DNA of 41,720 bases, from IMG/VR virus record IMGVR_UViG_3300044823_000534, positions 1 to 41,720 of that record. One strand, given 5' to 3'. Of the stretch, positions 29,078 to 38,596 are shown in pieces; positions within the stretch are counted from its first letter, which is position 1, and every line of letters begins with the position of its first letter. The position numbers and the translations under genes are program-made. Below the pieces are notes generated by a model. The model was not told the origin of the DNA. It saw only the letters and a program-made list of their open reading frames with translations, and did not search any database. This stretch comes from a virus.

Positions 29078-29469
29078 TGGACCTGGCACAAGAAAAAACA
29101 CCGGAATTAATTATAGAGAAACATTCTTATAAGATTGGTGAAAAAGAATTTGTTATGCACCATGATTATACCTGGGATGAAGGTGAATGGCTGCAGGAAT
29201 TTCTTAAAAAATTTAAGAACACCGGAAATATTTATAAGAGTGAAAATATTATAAAAGCAGAAGCTACTACATTTTTGAAAACAGTATTAAGACCTAAAGA
29301 TGGTTCTGATATAAAGGATTTTAATTTCGGCAGCGCCACAAGAACAGAAACCTCTGCAGTAATAATTGATTTTTTTTTGACCTACATGCTATTACAAATT
29401 TCTATGCAGGAATTTTTGAAACTCTCGGAGGAAGAGAGAGAAAAGCTTTTAATGACTTCAATGACTTAA
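29077..29469 (+). CDS. Tail assembly chaperone, short form (gpG-like, 130 aa)
   Basis: Lies directly before the tape measure gene, where tailed phages encode the chaperone that coats the tape measure. The protein is acidic and mixed alpha/beta (EFVMHHDYTWDEGEWLQEFL), ending EEEREKLLMTSMT. A run of nine T residues at 29370-29378 lies in codons 98-101. A -1 shift there would extend the product by 102 residues, so the short form is one of two products, like lambda gpG and gpG-T. The identification rests on position plus the frameshift architecture. Confidence 0.78.
   Translation: MDLAQEKTPELIIEKHSYKIGEKEFVMHHDYTWDEGEWLQEFLKKFKNTGNIYKSENIIKAEATTFLKTVLRPKDGSDIKDFNFGSATRTETSAVIIDFFLTYMLLQISMQEFLKLSEEEREKLLMTSMT
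29370..29376 (+). other. Slippery heptamer for -1 ribosomal frameshift
   Basis: T TTT TTT (29370-29376, within a T9 run) is a canonical X-XXY-YYZ slippery site in the reading frame of the chaperone gene (codons GAT TTT TTT TTG). In the -1 frame a TGA stop ends exactly before the T run, and the frame is then open for 102 codons. I did not identify a definite downstream pseudoknot by eye. Confidence 0.78.
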
Positions 29470-29684
29470 GAGGTTATAAAAATAAAAGTTGGAATGGAGA
29501 ATTAAAACTTTCGGAATCAGATTTAATTCTCTTTTCTGTTTCTGAAGGTGACCCGGCAAAAGAAGATCTGTTAAGAAAAACAAAAAGAAAAACCGTACTT
29601 AATTATTATTATAAAAACCGGCTGCAGCAATTGAATGAACTAACCGGTTTGATTAAATCGATAAGAAGGATAAAGAAGAGTTAA
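29376..29684 (+). CDS. Tail chaperone -1 frameshift extension (T domain, 102 codons)
   Basis: An open frame with no plausible start of its own, entered by -1 shift at the T9 run. From the slip it reads FDLHAITNFYAGIFETLG, passes through LRGYKNKSWNGELKLSESDL, and ends LIKSIRRIKKS. It stops in a TAATG overlap with the tape measure gene. The joined product (from 29077) would be about 202 residues. The extension is basic towards its end, as expected for the domain that binds the tape measure and recruits tube subunits in lambda gpGT. Confidence 0.78.
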   Translation, partial: FDLHAITNFYAGIFETLGGRERKAFNDFNDLRGYKNKSWNGELKLSESDLILFSVSEGDPAKEDLLRKTKRKTVLNYYYKNRLQQLNELTGLIKSIRRIKKS

Positions 29685-31888
29685 TGGATGATAATGTATT
29701 AAAATTTTATTTGATGCTTGATGGAGGGCAGGTTGATTCAACTGTTGAACTTACTCAAGACAAACTTAAAGAGCTCGCCGGTGAAGTCCAGCAAACCGCG
29801 GGCGCGATGAAAGAAGGAACTGCAGCTACAAATGAAAGCACTCAGGCAACTGCAGCACAAGGCAGGGAAGTAAGCAAACTCACTGAATTTTACCGGCAGG
29901 AAAGATCAATTCACCGGGAAAGAAGTTTTATGTTCCGTGAAGGTCGTGACGCTATTATGATGATGACATTTTCACTATCGGCACTCATGAATTCCGGAGA
30001 TAATGCAAATGAAACTCAAAGAAAATTTACCCGATCGCTTATGGAAGGATTTATAGCATTTCAGGCAACTGATTTTGCTATTAAAGGTTTATCAATGGCG
30101 ATGGGTGCAACGCTTAGCGGCGGATTAACTCTTGCTATCAGTGCAGTTGTAGGAGCAGCAATTTTATTGAAAGGAATTCTAGGAGTAGATACTGAGGCAA
30201 TTAAAAAACAGAAAGAAGAAGTTGATAAACTCCGTGATTCTTATAATAAATTAAGTGTTGCACAAATTGAAGAGCAGGAAACTGAATTAAAATTAAAACT
30301 TTCTCAGGAACCTTTTAAAATGGTGAAAGGTACTTCGGGGAAATTCATAGCTCAGGTACCGGAATATAAAACAGATGAGGGCAAAAAATTAAAAACGCAA
30401 TTAGATCTACTAATAGAAGTAAAAAATAATATGGGGGATCTAGTCAAATTAGAAAACCAGCGCAATGAATTAAATGCTAAAATCAGTAATCTTCAACATA
30501 TAGACGATGGAGTTATTTCTCCTCATAATTTGGAATTATTAAAACAATATCAAAATGAACTTACCCGGATAAAAGATAAAATTGACATCATTAATGGTAA
30601 TTCTTCAAAAAAAGATTTAAAGGATGCCGAAAAATCTGCTAATCAATTTTCTTCCGAGAAAAGCCAATTACAAACTGATTTAGCAAAAGAAAATCAGGAA
30701 AAACAATTTAATGATGATCTTCAGACTAAGGATTATATCCAACTTCTTGATATGAAATCCGCTGCAGAGGAAAAATATTCTGCTCTTTTAGGAACATTAA
30801 CCGGTATAAACAAACAAACTGATCTTAATGCATTTGAAACAAAAAAAGAATTAGCTGAGAAAGAAATTGCTCTTATTACAAAGAAAATTGATGAAGATCA
30901 AAAACTTTATGATGATGCCGGTAAAAAAGCTTTAGAAAATAGAAAGAAAAGATATGATGAAACTCAAAAGTTTAATGAGGGAATGAAGAAAAAATATTAT
31001 GAAAAAGTAAAATACGCTGATCCGGAATATATGACCGATCAAACTTCTGAAGTTGATAAAAATGCAAATGATTTCAGAGCAGCCGGAATAAAAGAAATAG
31101 ATATTACCGCTTATAAAACGGCAGCTATGAAAGAGATTGAGCAGGATTATTATGATTGGAAATCAGAGCAATATAAAAAAGATCATCAATTATTTGAAGG
31201 TGGACTTAATGTAATGTGGGCGGGTTACGATACTTTTTTCCATTCGCTTACTGATACGACTATGACCGGAAGTCAGAGACTTTCTGCAATCTGGACAAGC
31301 GTTAAAAATTCTTTTATCGGTATGATTACAGATATGCTTAAAAAATATTTAGAAAGTTTGATCATGCAGGCAGTTATTGGTGACGTAGCTAAATCAGCTG
31401 AAGTAGGTACTGCAATAACTACAGGGACTACAATCGCTGCAGCTTATGCTCCGGCAGCAGCTTTTGCAAGTATTATGTCTTTTGGTGCGGCGGATCTTGC
31501 AGGTGACGCCGGATTATCTTCTTCGGTTGCATTAGCATATATATTATCCATCCCAAAAGTTGTTGGAGGATTTGAAACAGGCGGAAGATTACCTGCCGGG
31601 AAGTTCGGGTTTTTTGAAGGTTATGGGAATGAAATTGTTGCACCTGAAGAAGATTTTGTAACTGTGGCTCATCAATTAGTTGGTAATGCTGTAATTGATG
31701 CCCGTAATTATTTTAATGCCGGCGCCGGTGGAAATAATAATAACCTATCAGATAAACTCGAAGCACGATTTGCAAGTCTTGAAAAAACTTATAAAGAAAC
31801 ACCACATCGAGCATATTTTGATGAAAAAGAAGCACGTAAAGTTGGGGTTTTTAATGATTCTAAAAATAGATCGAGTAGACTATCTTAA
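29684..31888 (+). CDS. Tape measure protein (734 aa)
   Basis: Sets tail length. The order is typical: an N-terminal helical region with alanine- and threonine-rich stretches, hydrophobic segments near residues 135-165 (LSMAMGATLSGGLTLAISAV), and a long charged coiled-coil region (~170-480). A hydrophobic C-terminal part follows (AAYAPAAAFASIMSFGAADL), then a glycine-rich segment GGFETGGRLPAGKFGFFEGY. That G-G-x-x-P-G-x-x-x-x-G-x-G-[ND]-E motif recurs in tape measures of Bacteroidota phages. The length is modest, predicting a tail of roughly 100 nm by the usual rule of about 0.15 nm per residue. Confidence 0.88.
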   Translation: MDDNVLKFYLMLDGGQVDSTVELTQDKLKELAGEVQQTAGAMKEGTAATNESTQATAAQGREVSKLTEFYRQERSIHRERSFMFREGRDAIMMMTFSLSALMNSGDNANETQRKFTRSLMEGFIAFQATDFAIKGLSMAMGATLSGGLTLAISAVVGAAILLKGILGVDTEAIKKQKEEVDKLRDSYNKLSVAQIEEQETELKLKLSQEPFKMVKGTSGKFIAQVPEYKTDEGKKLKTQLDLLIEVKNNMGDLVKLENQRNELNAKISNLQHIDDGVISPHNLELLKQYQNELTRIKDKIDIINGNSSKKDLKDAEKSANQFSSEKSQLQTDLAKENQEKQFNDDLQTKDYIQLLDMKSAAEEKYSALLGTLTGINKQTDLNAFETKKELAEKEIALITKKIDEDQKLYDDAGKKALENRKKRYDETQKFNEGMKKKYYEKVKYADPEYMTDQTSEVDKNANDFRAAGIKEIDITAYKTAAMKEIEQDYYDWKSEQYKKDHQLFEGGLNVMWAGYDTFFHSLTDTTMTGSQRLSAIWTSVKNSFIGMITDMLKKYLESLIMQAVIGDVAKSAEVGTAITTGTTIAAAYAPAAAFASIMSFGAADLAGDAGLSSSVALAYILSIPKVVGGFETGGRLPAGKFGFFEGYGNEIVAPEEDFVTVAHQLVGNAVIDARNYFNAGAGGNNNNLSDKLEARFASLEKTYKETPHRAYFDEKEARKVGVFNDSKNRSSRLS

Positions 31889-34800
31889 TTAAATTTAGAA
31901 ACGGACTTAACGGATCACTGATTGATTGGACTCCATCAATAATTATCAATCGAATTGGAGCTATTAAACGACAACTCGAATCAGATAATATTGGTGAATC
32001 CGGAATTATTGCATACGATAATGCTCAATTAACACTTGGTTATCAGGCAGTTAATAACCCGGTTTATAATGCCTTTAGCGGAGATCTTACACAGGCTGAA
32101 CAATATATTTTTGAACTTCATGGTGAGAAGAGCAATGGGACAACTTCTAAATTATTTGAAGGTTTATGCGACTTTTCAACTCTTAATTGGCCGGATTTAG
32201 AACAGAATATTGATCTTGAAATTGTCGATAAACTAAAATCGCTTGAGATTCTTACCAACACAACTACACAACGAGAATTCATTGATTTTTCAACAAGATC
32301 TTTTGTTACAAACGATCCTTCAAGACCTTATAAATACATCCAATTAACGAATGTTAAACAGACAAATTCTGATGCATCAAAAAGACCTTATTTGAAAGTT
32401 GTTGCTTTAGCATTTAATGCAAATGCAGAACGATGGCAATCAGATACAAATCCAACCGGTGTAGGAGTACCTATTAATTTTATTGATACCTTTGTCAAAC
32501 AAGGAGAAACCTTACGCCTTAATAAAGGCAACGGTATTTATGATTATTATTTTGTTGCTGGAAGTACACTTGAGACACGAGGTGCTCAAATGTCGGGAAG
32601 TCTTCTTCCCGGAGTTGTTGTAAATATGTTGGAATTATTACCAATAAATATTTCGACATTTGGATTTGGAAGAACAACTTGTCAATATGTTTATGATGCA
32701 AGTTCTCAAGGTGCTTATAATCCTGAATATGCTGAATCTAATGATGTTGCAACAAACGTATATATGATCCATTGTCAGGGTACCTTCCAAAACTCATATT
32801 GTTACGGTAGTCCTTATTATGGTAATGATACAATTAATATCACAACCAACGGAATAATCACAGGTTTTGATGCAATAAAAATAATTGAAGCAATTGCCAT
32901 TAATGCATGGAGTGATGTTGTAATTAGTAATCTTTCAACATATTCAACCTTCCCTATAAATCCATTCTTATATTTTCAACAATTACTTTTTGAAGATCCA
33001 TTTGATATGCATCCACTTGATGCAGTCAAATTTTTAGCGGATTCGCTTGGCTGTTATATCTTTTTTAATAAGCAGGGACAATTAGTATTAAAAAATAAAA
33101 GTACCATTTCTACAGGGACAGTTAGAACTCTTCCGGATGTTTATAAAAATGATGGTAATAAAAAATATTTTTGGGATAAAATTATTGATTCAGTTACGGT
33201 TAATGTTCAAACCAGCAAGACCGGAATATTAAAATCCATCACTGCAATAACAAAAGAAACTCAAGCGCAATTTACAATTCCGGGTCATGGTTATACTGCA
33301 GGTAATCCGTTAATGATATTTGGAGATACCACAACCGAATGGCAAAGTTTACTTGAAAATCAAAATTTGAGTGTTGTTATTGTTGATCAAAATACAATAA
33401 AATTAACATCGAATGGATCCTTTATAAATTCAACTGGGATGACTACAGATTATATTACTGAAAGTCTTTCAACTTTATTTGATGATGGAATTACTCCACT
33501 TACCTGGACAAAAAGCATTTCAATTTACCCGGGAATAAAACCACGCAATGAAATTCAGTTACAAGTTTTGGCGCCTTCTAATCTATCATTTACTCAAGCA
33601 GCTCTTGATAATTATGCTCTTACAATTGCTCAAAATGTTTTTAATTTTTACGGGCTTAGACATTTTTATTATAATATAAAAGTACGACTAAATGATGATA
33701 TGCTGGATTGGGAATTACTTGACCTAGTTTACATTTCGGGAGAATATTATTTTATTCTTTCCAGCGAAATTGATGAAGTCGCAACCACTGCAACTTTCGA
33801 ACTGGTTAGCGTTAACAGTTATGATTATAATTATCAGCAGGCTCAGATAGTTTTAAGCCCGGCAATTTATGCAGCATCAATAGGTTCTGCACCATCAACT
33901 GTCCAAACTGTTACTCAAGTGGTTTCTTCCGGAGGTGGAACAATTTCCATTTCGGCACAACTTCCTCTTCTTTTAACTGGTTCCGTTCTCTCAATCAATT
34001 ATTCTACTAATCTTAAAATCACAAATAATAATCTTGATACAATTCAAGGGATAAAAACAACAGATACTCCTCAATTCGCTAAAATCGGAATTGGAGGAAT
34101 AGCAGACACATCTTTTAATATAAAAAATTATGGCGACGAATGGATTGTCGGAAATCAAAAGGTAGATGGAGTAGTATCTATCGGCGGGATTGCAGATACA
34201 AATTATAAATTAAAAGTTTATGGGAATCAAAGAATAACCGGTGATTTAACAATTGATGGAAATTTTTATGTAACAGGAGCAATTAATGAAGTAAACCAAA
34301 CAAATCTAAACATAGTTGATCATACAATAAATCTAAATAATAGCGGAGATAATACCACAGCGTTAAACGGCGGCATACAAATGCTCGGAGCAAGTAATGC
34401 TGTTATTGCCTCAATAATTTACAATGGATCTGCATGGTTATCCTCCTTGCCTCTTGATTTATTGGCAGGCAATGTTTACAAAATAAATACAATTGAGGTC
34501 TTAAATTCTACAACACTTGGCGCCGGAATTATTAATTCATCTTTGACAAAAGTTGGAACAATAAGTACTGGTGTGTGGCAAGGAACAATAATCGACGGAA
34601 CATATATAAATTATAATACAACAAATTTTCAAGTCTCCTCGAATAAATTAAATACAATACAAAATATATCATTAACAAGCAGTCCGCAGTTTGCAAATGC
34701 AACATTAACCGGGCAACTAACTTGCAATATAGCAATTGGAACTGCTCCTTTAATCATAACATCTAATACTTTAGTAGCAAATTTAAATGCAGATAAAGTT

Positions 34801-37371
34801 GATAATTTTGATTTTGACCAAAGTGTGAAGACAACCAATAGTCCAACTTTTGTTCAACTAACATCATCTGCAACATTCGGAACGGCGCCATTTATAATCA
34901 TGTCCACAACAAAAGTTGCAAATCTTAATGCAGATAAAGTTGACGGATATGATTTTGATCAGTCGTTAAAGACAACGGATAGTCCTACTTTTTCTAATTT
35001 AATAATAACTAATAATTTCTCAACTAGTTTAGTAAACTCTAGTTTAATACCGATTTCAACAGATACCTACGATTTAGGTTCATCCACAAAATTATGGCGC
35101 AAAGGCTGGCTTTCGGAAATGGAAGCAATTCTATTTGCAAAAAATACTATTACACTTTTAGGTGGATGGTTTTATGTTACTAAAAATGCCGGCACTTTAC
35201 CCAGCGATGTAAATAATACGCAGACACAAATTGATCTTGGCACAACACTGAATTATGGTGACTATATTATCTTCCGTCAACCTTTAGTAGTTGAATATAT
35301 GATCGTTGGTTCAAATGTTTCGGGAACAACCTATAATGTTGGAAGGGATCTTGACGGGACCGGCGCGAATGCATGGGCAGCTGGAACTCCCTTTGCTGTT
35401 TTTGGACAGAACGGTGACGGAAGAATAGAACTAAATGCATATGACACTCCGCGAATTTCTTTAATTAAACAAGGTATAACATATAATAGTCAAACAGAAA
35501 TTATTCGTATAGGTGACTTAAATGGTATGCCGACATATTCAACACAAAAGTGGGGCATTTATATTGGTGATTCGACTCAATATCTAAAATATGATAAAGA
35601 TACCGGTGCGTTAGTTATTGCTGGAAATGGAAATGCATTAGATATTTCTTCAAATACAACAGTATCAACAATTAATTCTACTCTTACAACTTATGGTACG
35701 AGCATAACCGCTAACGCAAATGCGATAGCATTAAAAGCTTCACAATCTGATTTAAATACATTATCAGGAAGAGTTACAACCGCTGAGGCAAGTATTGTTA
35801 TCAATGCTAATGCAATCGCGCTTAAGGCTTCACAGACCAGCTTAGACACATTAACTGGTAGAGTTACAACTGCTGAATCAAACATAACTGTTAACGCAAA
35901 TAATATCGCACTAAAAGTTTCAACGACGGATTATACTGGTGCAACGATTGCAAGTAAACTTAATCTAACCTCTCACTCAATTGATATGAGTGCGTTGAAT
36001 ATTGATCTTACCGGGATAGTTACTTTTTCAAGTTTCGATACTACAACTGCAAATACAATAAACGGAAAAACAAATTCATCTGATGTAACAACTATCATCG
36101 GTAATACAGTAACAACAAGTTATCTAAATGCAAAATCAATTACTGCTTTAGGAGCAGTTACGGCAGGGACTTTTTCGCTCGGATCAGGAGCATTTAGTGT
36201 TGATGCAAACGGTAAATTAACAAGTACAAGCGCAGCTATAGCAAGTTGGGCTATAAATGCTACCAGTATCTCAAATACTTTCACATATGGAACAACTCAA
36301 CAGATTGTTAATTTGTATGGGGCACTTGTAGGCTCCCCAGCTGTAACTTCCGGTTTGCAAATAATATCTAATTTATATAATCCAAGTACTTTTACTTCAA
36401 CTAACCAGTTATTAATAACTGTAGGATCATATAATGATGCAGGAGCAATGAGGTCAGGTATATCTATTTGGGATTGCGTTAATAATGGTTGGTTAATGAA
36501 CGTTGGAAGTAGTGCAGGGGTAAATACCATTGCTTTAGCAGGATTTAACTTTACTAAAGACTATTTCTGTGATATAGCAGCAAAAATTTATATCAGTAGC
36601 ATTAATAAATCTATTTACATCAGACCTTTAACAGGTTTGACAAAATTTGTTATGGTAGGACAAACTTATTATGGAGGGACTTATGCCAGTCCAACTACTG
36701 CAGTATGGACCGGAAGTTATGGAATAAGCGCAATAGATAATTCAAATAGATGGATGTTTATTCTTGACGATCAATATACAATGATTGCAGGATGGACTTT
36801 TGATTATCAGAAATTTACTGTTGGTACATCTGCAATGGGCATGTCATTGAATACTTCGAGTACACCTTTTATTGCTAATAGTGGAACAGGTTTTGAGGTA
36901 TGGAATGTATCATCTCCCAAGATGATGCTTGGCACAAAAAATTCTACAGGAACAGCTTTAACAGCAGGTTATGATTGGAATATGACTACAACAAATAAAT
37001 TAACAGTTGTAGGTGATATGATAGGCTCAAATTTTAGTACAATAAGTTCTTTAGATACTACAAAAGTAGGTACTTGGTCAATGATGAAAGCAGGTAATAT
37101 TTGGGCTTCTTACTATAATAATAGCATTCAATATTTAACTATGATAGCAGGAGCAGCATTAACTTTGAGCAATCTGTCCAATAATAATAATATTCAAATA
37201 AATTCAGCAGGCTCAGCAGGTAGTTGGATGTCTATGGATGGTTATTATGTACCTAAATATTTAGGTGTTATTAATTCTCCTGCAATGTCATTAAACCCTG
37301 GTGATTTTAGATTTAATACAGCGGGCAAATTTCTTGTTTATAACGGTAGTGCGTGGCAGCAAATTAATTAG
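31888..37371 (+). CDS. Giant tail-tip / central fibre protein, apparent ATT start (1827 aa)
   Basis: The first conventional start is a TTG at 32392, but the frame is open and protein-like back to 31873. The best start is ATT 31888, which overlaps the tape measure stop as TAATT in the place of TAATG. The extra 168 residues (start (M)KFRNGLNGSLIDWTPSI) contain structured sequence and fill an otherwise empty 500-base gap. Residues to ~650 look like a tail-tip hub. From ~700 on come fibre repeats of the 'T-T-D-[ST]-P-[TQ]-F' type (near 34050, 34670, 34830 and 34975), then three 30-residue 'NANAIALKASQ...RVTTAE' repeats at 35713 onward. The C-terminus is glycine/serine rich with beta-strand character. 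It is comparable in role to lambda J with fused fibre domains. Confidence 0.8.
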   Translation: MKFRNGLNGSLIDWTPSIIINRIGAIKRQLESDNIGESGIIAYDNAQLTLGYQAVNNPVYNAFSGDLTQAEQYIFELHGEKSNGTTSKLFEGLCDFSTLNWPDLEQNIDLEIVDKLKSLEILTNTTTQREFIDFSTRSFVTNDPSRPYKYIQLTNVKQTNSDASKRPYLKVVALAFNANAERWQSDTNPTGVGVPINFIDTFVKQGETLRLNKGNGIYDYYFVAGSTLETRGAQMSGSLLPGVVVNMLELLPINISTFGFGRTTCQYVYDASSQGAYNPEYAESNDVATNVYMIHCQGTFQNSYCYGSPYYGNDTINITTNGIITGFDAIKIIEAIAINAWSDVVISNLSTYSTFPINPFLYFQQLLFEDPFDMHPLDAVKFLADSLGCYIFFNKQGQLVLKNKSTISTGTVRTLPDVYKNDGNKKYFWDKIIDSVTVNVQTSKTGILKSITAITKETQAQFTIPGHGYTAGNPLMIFGDTTTEWQSLLENQNLSVVIVDQNTIKLTSNGSFINSTGMTTDYITESLSTLFDDGITPLTWTKSISIYPGIKPRNEIQLQVLAPSNLSFTQAALDNYALTIAQNVFNFYGLRHFYYNIKVRLNDDMLDWELLDLVYISGEYYFILSSEIDEVATTATFELVSVNSYDYNYQQAQIVLSPAIYAASIGSAPSTVQTVTQVVSSGGGTISISAQLPLLLTGSVLSINYSTNLKITNNNLDTIQGIKTTDTPQFAKIGIGGIADTSFNIKNYGDEWIVGNQKVDGVVSIGGIADTNYKLKVYGNQRITGDLTIDGNFYVTGAINEVNQTNLNIVDHTINLNNSGDNTTALNGGIQMLGASNAVIASIIYNGSAWLSSLPLDLLAGNVYKINTIEVLNSTTLGAGIINSSLTKVGTISTGVWQGTIIDGTYINYNTTNFQVSSNKLNTIQNISLTSSPQFANATLTGQLTCNIAIGTAPLIITSNTLVANLNADKVDNFDFDQSVKTTNSPTFVQLTSSATFGTAPFIIMSTTKVANLNADKVDGYDFDQSLKTTDSPTFSNLIITNNFSTSLVNSSLIPISTDTYDLGSSTKLWRKGWLSEMEAILFAKNTITLLGGWFYVTKNAGTLPSDVNNTQTQIDLGTTLNYGDYIIFRQPLVVEYMIVGSNVSGTTYNVGRDLDGTGANAWAAGTPFAVFGQNGDGRIELNAYDTPRISLIKQGITYNSQTEIIRIGDLNGMPTYSTQKWGIYIGDSTQYLKYDKDTGALVIAGNGNALDISSNTTVSTINSTLTTYGTSITANANAIALKASQSDLNTLSGRVTTAEASIVINANAIALKASQTSLDTLTGRVTTAESNITVNANNIALKVSTTDYTGATIASKLNLTSHSIDMSALNIDLTGIVTFSSFDTTTANTINGKTNSSDVTTIIGNTVTTSYLNAKSITALGAVTAGTFSLGSGAFSVDANGKLTSTSAAIASWAINATSISNTFTYGTTQQIVNLYGALVGSPAVTSGLQIISNLYNPSTFTSTNQLLITVGSYNDAGAMRSGISIWDCVNNGWLMNVGSSAGVNTIALAGFNFTKDYFCDIAAKIYISSINKSIYIRPLTGLTKFVMVGQTYYGGTYASPTTAVWTGSYGISAIDNSNRWMFILDDQYTMIAGWTFDYQKFTVGTSAMGMSLNTSSTPFIANSGTGFEVWNVSSPKMMLGTKNSTGTALTAGYDWNMTTTNKLTVVGDMIGSNFSTISSLDTTKVGTWSMMKAGNIWASYYNNSIQYLTMIAGAALTLSNLSNNNNIQINSAGSAGSWMSMDGYYVPKYLGVINSPAMSLNPGDFRFNTAGKFLVYNGSAWQQIN
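35713..35982 (+). repeat. Three 30-codon repeats in the tail-tip gene
   Basis: A 90-base period encodes NANAIALKASQ...TLSGRVTTAE... at 35713-35802, again at 35803-35892 and in diverged form from 35893. The repeat is the short coiled-coil linker common in phage tail-tip and fibre proteins, where a heptad stretch alternates with a threonine-alanine turn. DNA identity is partial, so the repeat is old compared with that at 38821. Confidence 0.75.
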
Positions 37372-37393
37372 AAAATAAATTAGGAATATTATA

Positions 37394-37942
37394 ATGGGAA
37401 ACATCAAAATCAAACAAAATCAATTGTTCAAAATTACTTCAGAAGGGATTTTAGAAATTGGAATAATGAATCCTTCTTTATCTGCTTTACTAAATTTCAA
37501 ACCTGCAGGTGCGGCTTTGAGATATGATATTCAACGTCGGTTAACAATATCTGTTAATAAAGCTTTAACTGATTTTTCAGAACTAAGAAAAGGGCTATTG
37601 GAAGAATTGTCCATTAAGAAAAAAATCAAATTAAAATCCGGAAATGAATTTGACTCTTATTCACAAGTTATTGATGAAAACAGTGACAGTAAAGCCGAAG
37701 ATTTAATATCTGAAATAGATGGGAAGAAAATCAAAGGTAAAAAGATACTTTCCGAACAATATGATCTCGGTAAAAATATAGAAGAATTCGGCAAAAGACT
37801 TACTGAATTAATAAACCTTGAAATCGAACTCGATTGTAAACGAATTAGTCTTACAAAACTTGATGCCGAAAAAAGTTTACCAGTTGAGATTGATTTCCGT
37901 GTTCTGGAAAACTTTATTATTGATGATATAAACAATAATTAA
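37394..37942 (+). CDS. Hypothetical tail-associated protein (182 aa)
   Basis: Unrecognised 182-residue protein, lysine- and glutamate-rich and mostly helical, located between the tail-tip and fibre genes. The N-terminus (IKIKQNQLFKITSEGILEIG) is beta-like; the remainder includes helices KALTDFSELRKGLLEELSIK and EEFGKRLTELINLEIEL. A fibre adaptor or chaperone role is possible from its position. Confidence 0.62.
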   Translation: MGNIKIKQNQLFKITSEGILEIGIMNPSLSALLNFKPAGAALRYDIQRRLTISVNKALTDFSELRKGLLEELSIKKKIKLKSGNEFDSYSQVIDENSDSKAEDLISEIDGKKIKGKKILSEQYDLGKNIEEFGKRLTELINLEIELDCKRISLTKLDAEKSLPVEIDFRVLENFIIDDINNN

Positions 37943-37964
37943 TAACTCATTAATTGTGAATTAA

Positions 37965-38585
37965 ATGAAAATTACGAAAAAAAATATTCTAATTGAACGC
38001 GGAGATGCTTATCTCGATGAAGATCGTTTGGAGATTAGAATCCCGGGTGATTGGACAACTTCAAAATGTTCCTGGGGTGTAAAAGAGAATAAGATTGCTT
38101 CCGGAGATTTATTGATCTGCAAAAAAAATACTTTAGCCGGAGGCAATAATTCCCAACTCGAATTAGTACTTGAAGGCGAAGATACGATTTTCAAGATTTC
38201 ATTACTTAAGGAAGATACACAAGACTTCAAAAAACCAAAATATGACTATGATTTAGTTGCAGTTAATCCCATTGATCTTACGAATACAAAAACAATAGCA
38301 AACGGTGATTTCAAACTTAATTTTGATGTTCAAAGCGATCTGAACGGAATCGATCTTCCGGAAACTGCAGAACGCTTAATCCCTGTTTTAGCTAGCAATT
38401 TTGAAAATGGTCAATTTATACAAGTCCTTGAAGCAACTCCGGGCAATAAAAAATTTCAAGGCAGTTATTATGTATTTGGAATGATGTTAATTGACACCGA
38501 TGGGAATTTAACCATTGATGATCACATAGAATTAGACAATAATTTAACAATTGATGAAAGCGGCGATATAACGCTAATAGATTAG
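37965..38585 (+). CDS. Hypothetical baseplate/fibre-linked protein (206 aa)
   Basis: Unrecognised 206-residue, acidic and beta-rich protein. The N-terminal part (LIERGDAYLDEDRLEIRIPG) is reminiscent of baseplate upper protein N-domains, in which an R-G-D start precedes beta strands, but similarity is weak. The C-terminus consists of short repeats (GNLTIDDHIELDNNLTIDES, then GDITLID), like linkers that pack into beta-helical fibres. The next gene starts 11 bases downstream. Confidence 0.6.
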   Translation: MKITKKNILIERGDAYLDEDRLEIRIPGDWTTSKCSWGVKENKIASGDLLICKKNTLAGGNNSQLELVLEGEDTIFKISLLKEDTQDFKKPKYDYDLVAVNPIDLTNTKTIANGDFKLNFDVQSDLNGIDLPETAERLIPVLASNFENGQFIQVLEATPGNKKFQGSYYVFGMMLIDTDGNLTIDDHIELDNNLTIDESGDITLID

Positions 38586-38596
38586 GAGATAATAAA

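Noticed and set aside
29377-29684. Separate gene starting inside the tail chaperone -1 frame
   Set aside because: No start codon with a ribosome binding site was found near the beginning of this frame. The slippery T9 run at its exact opening favours frameshifting.
32392-37371. Tail-tip gene starting at TTG 32392
   Set aside because: No ribosome binding site precedes it, and the same frame continues upstream for 168 protein-like codons to the tape measure stop.
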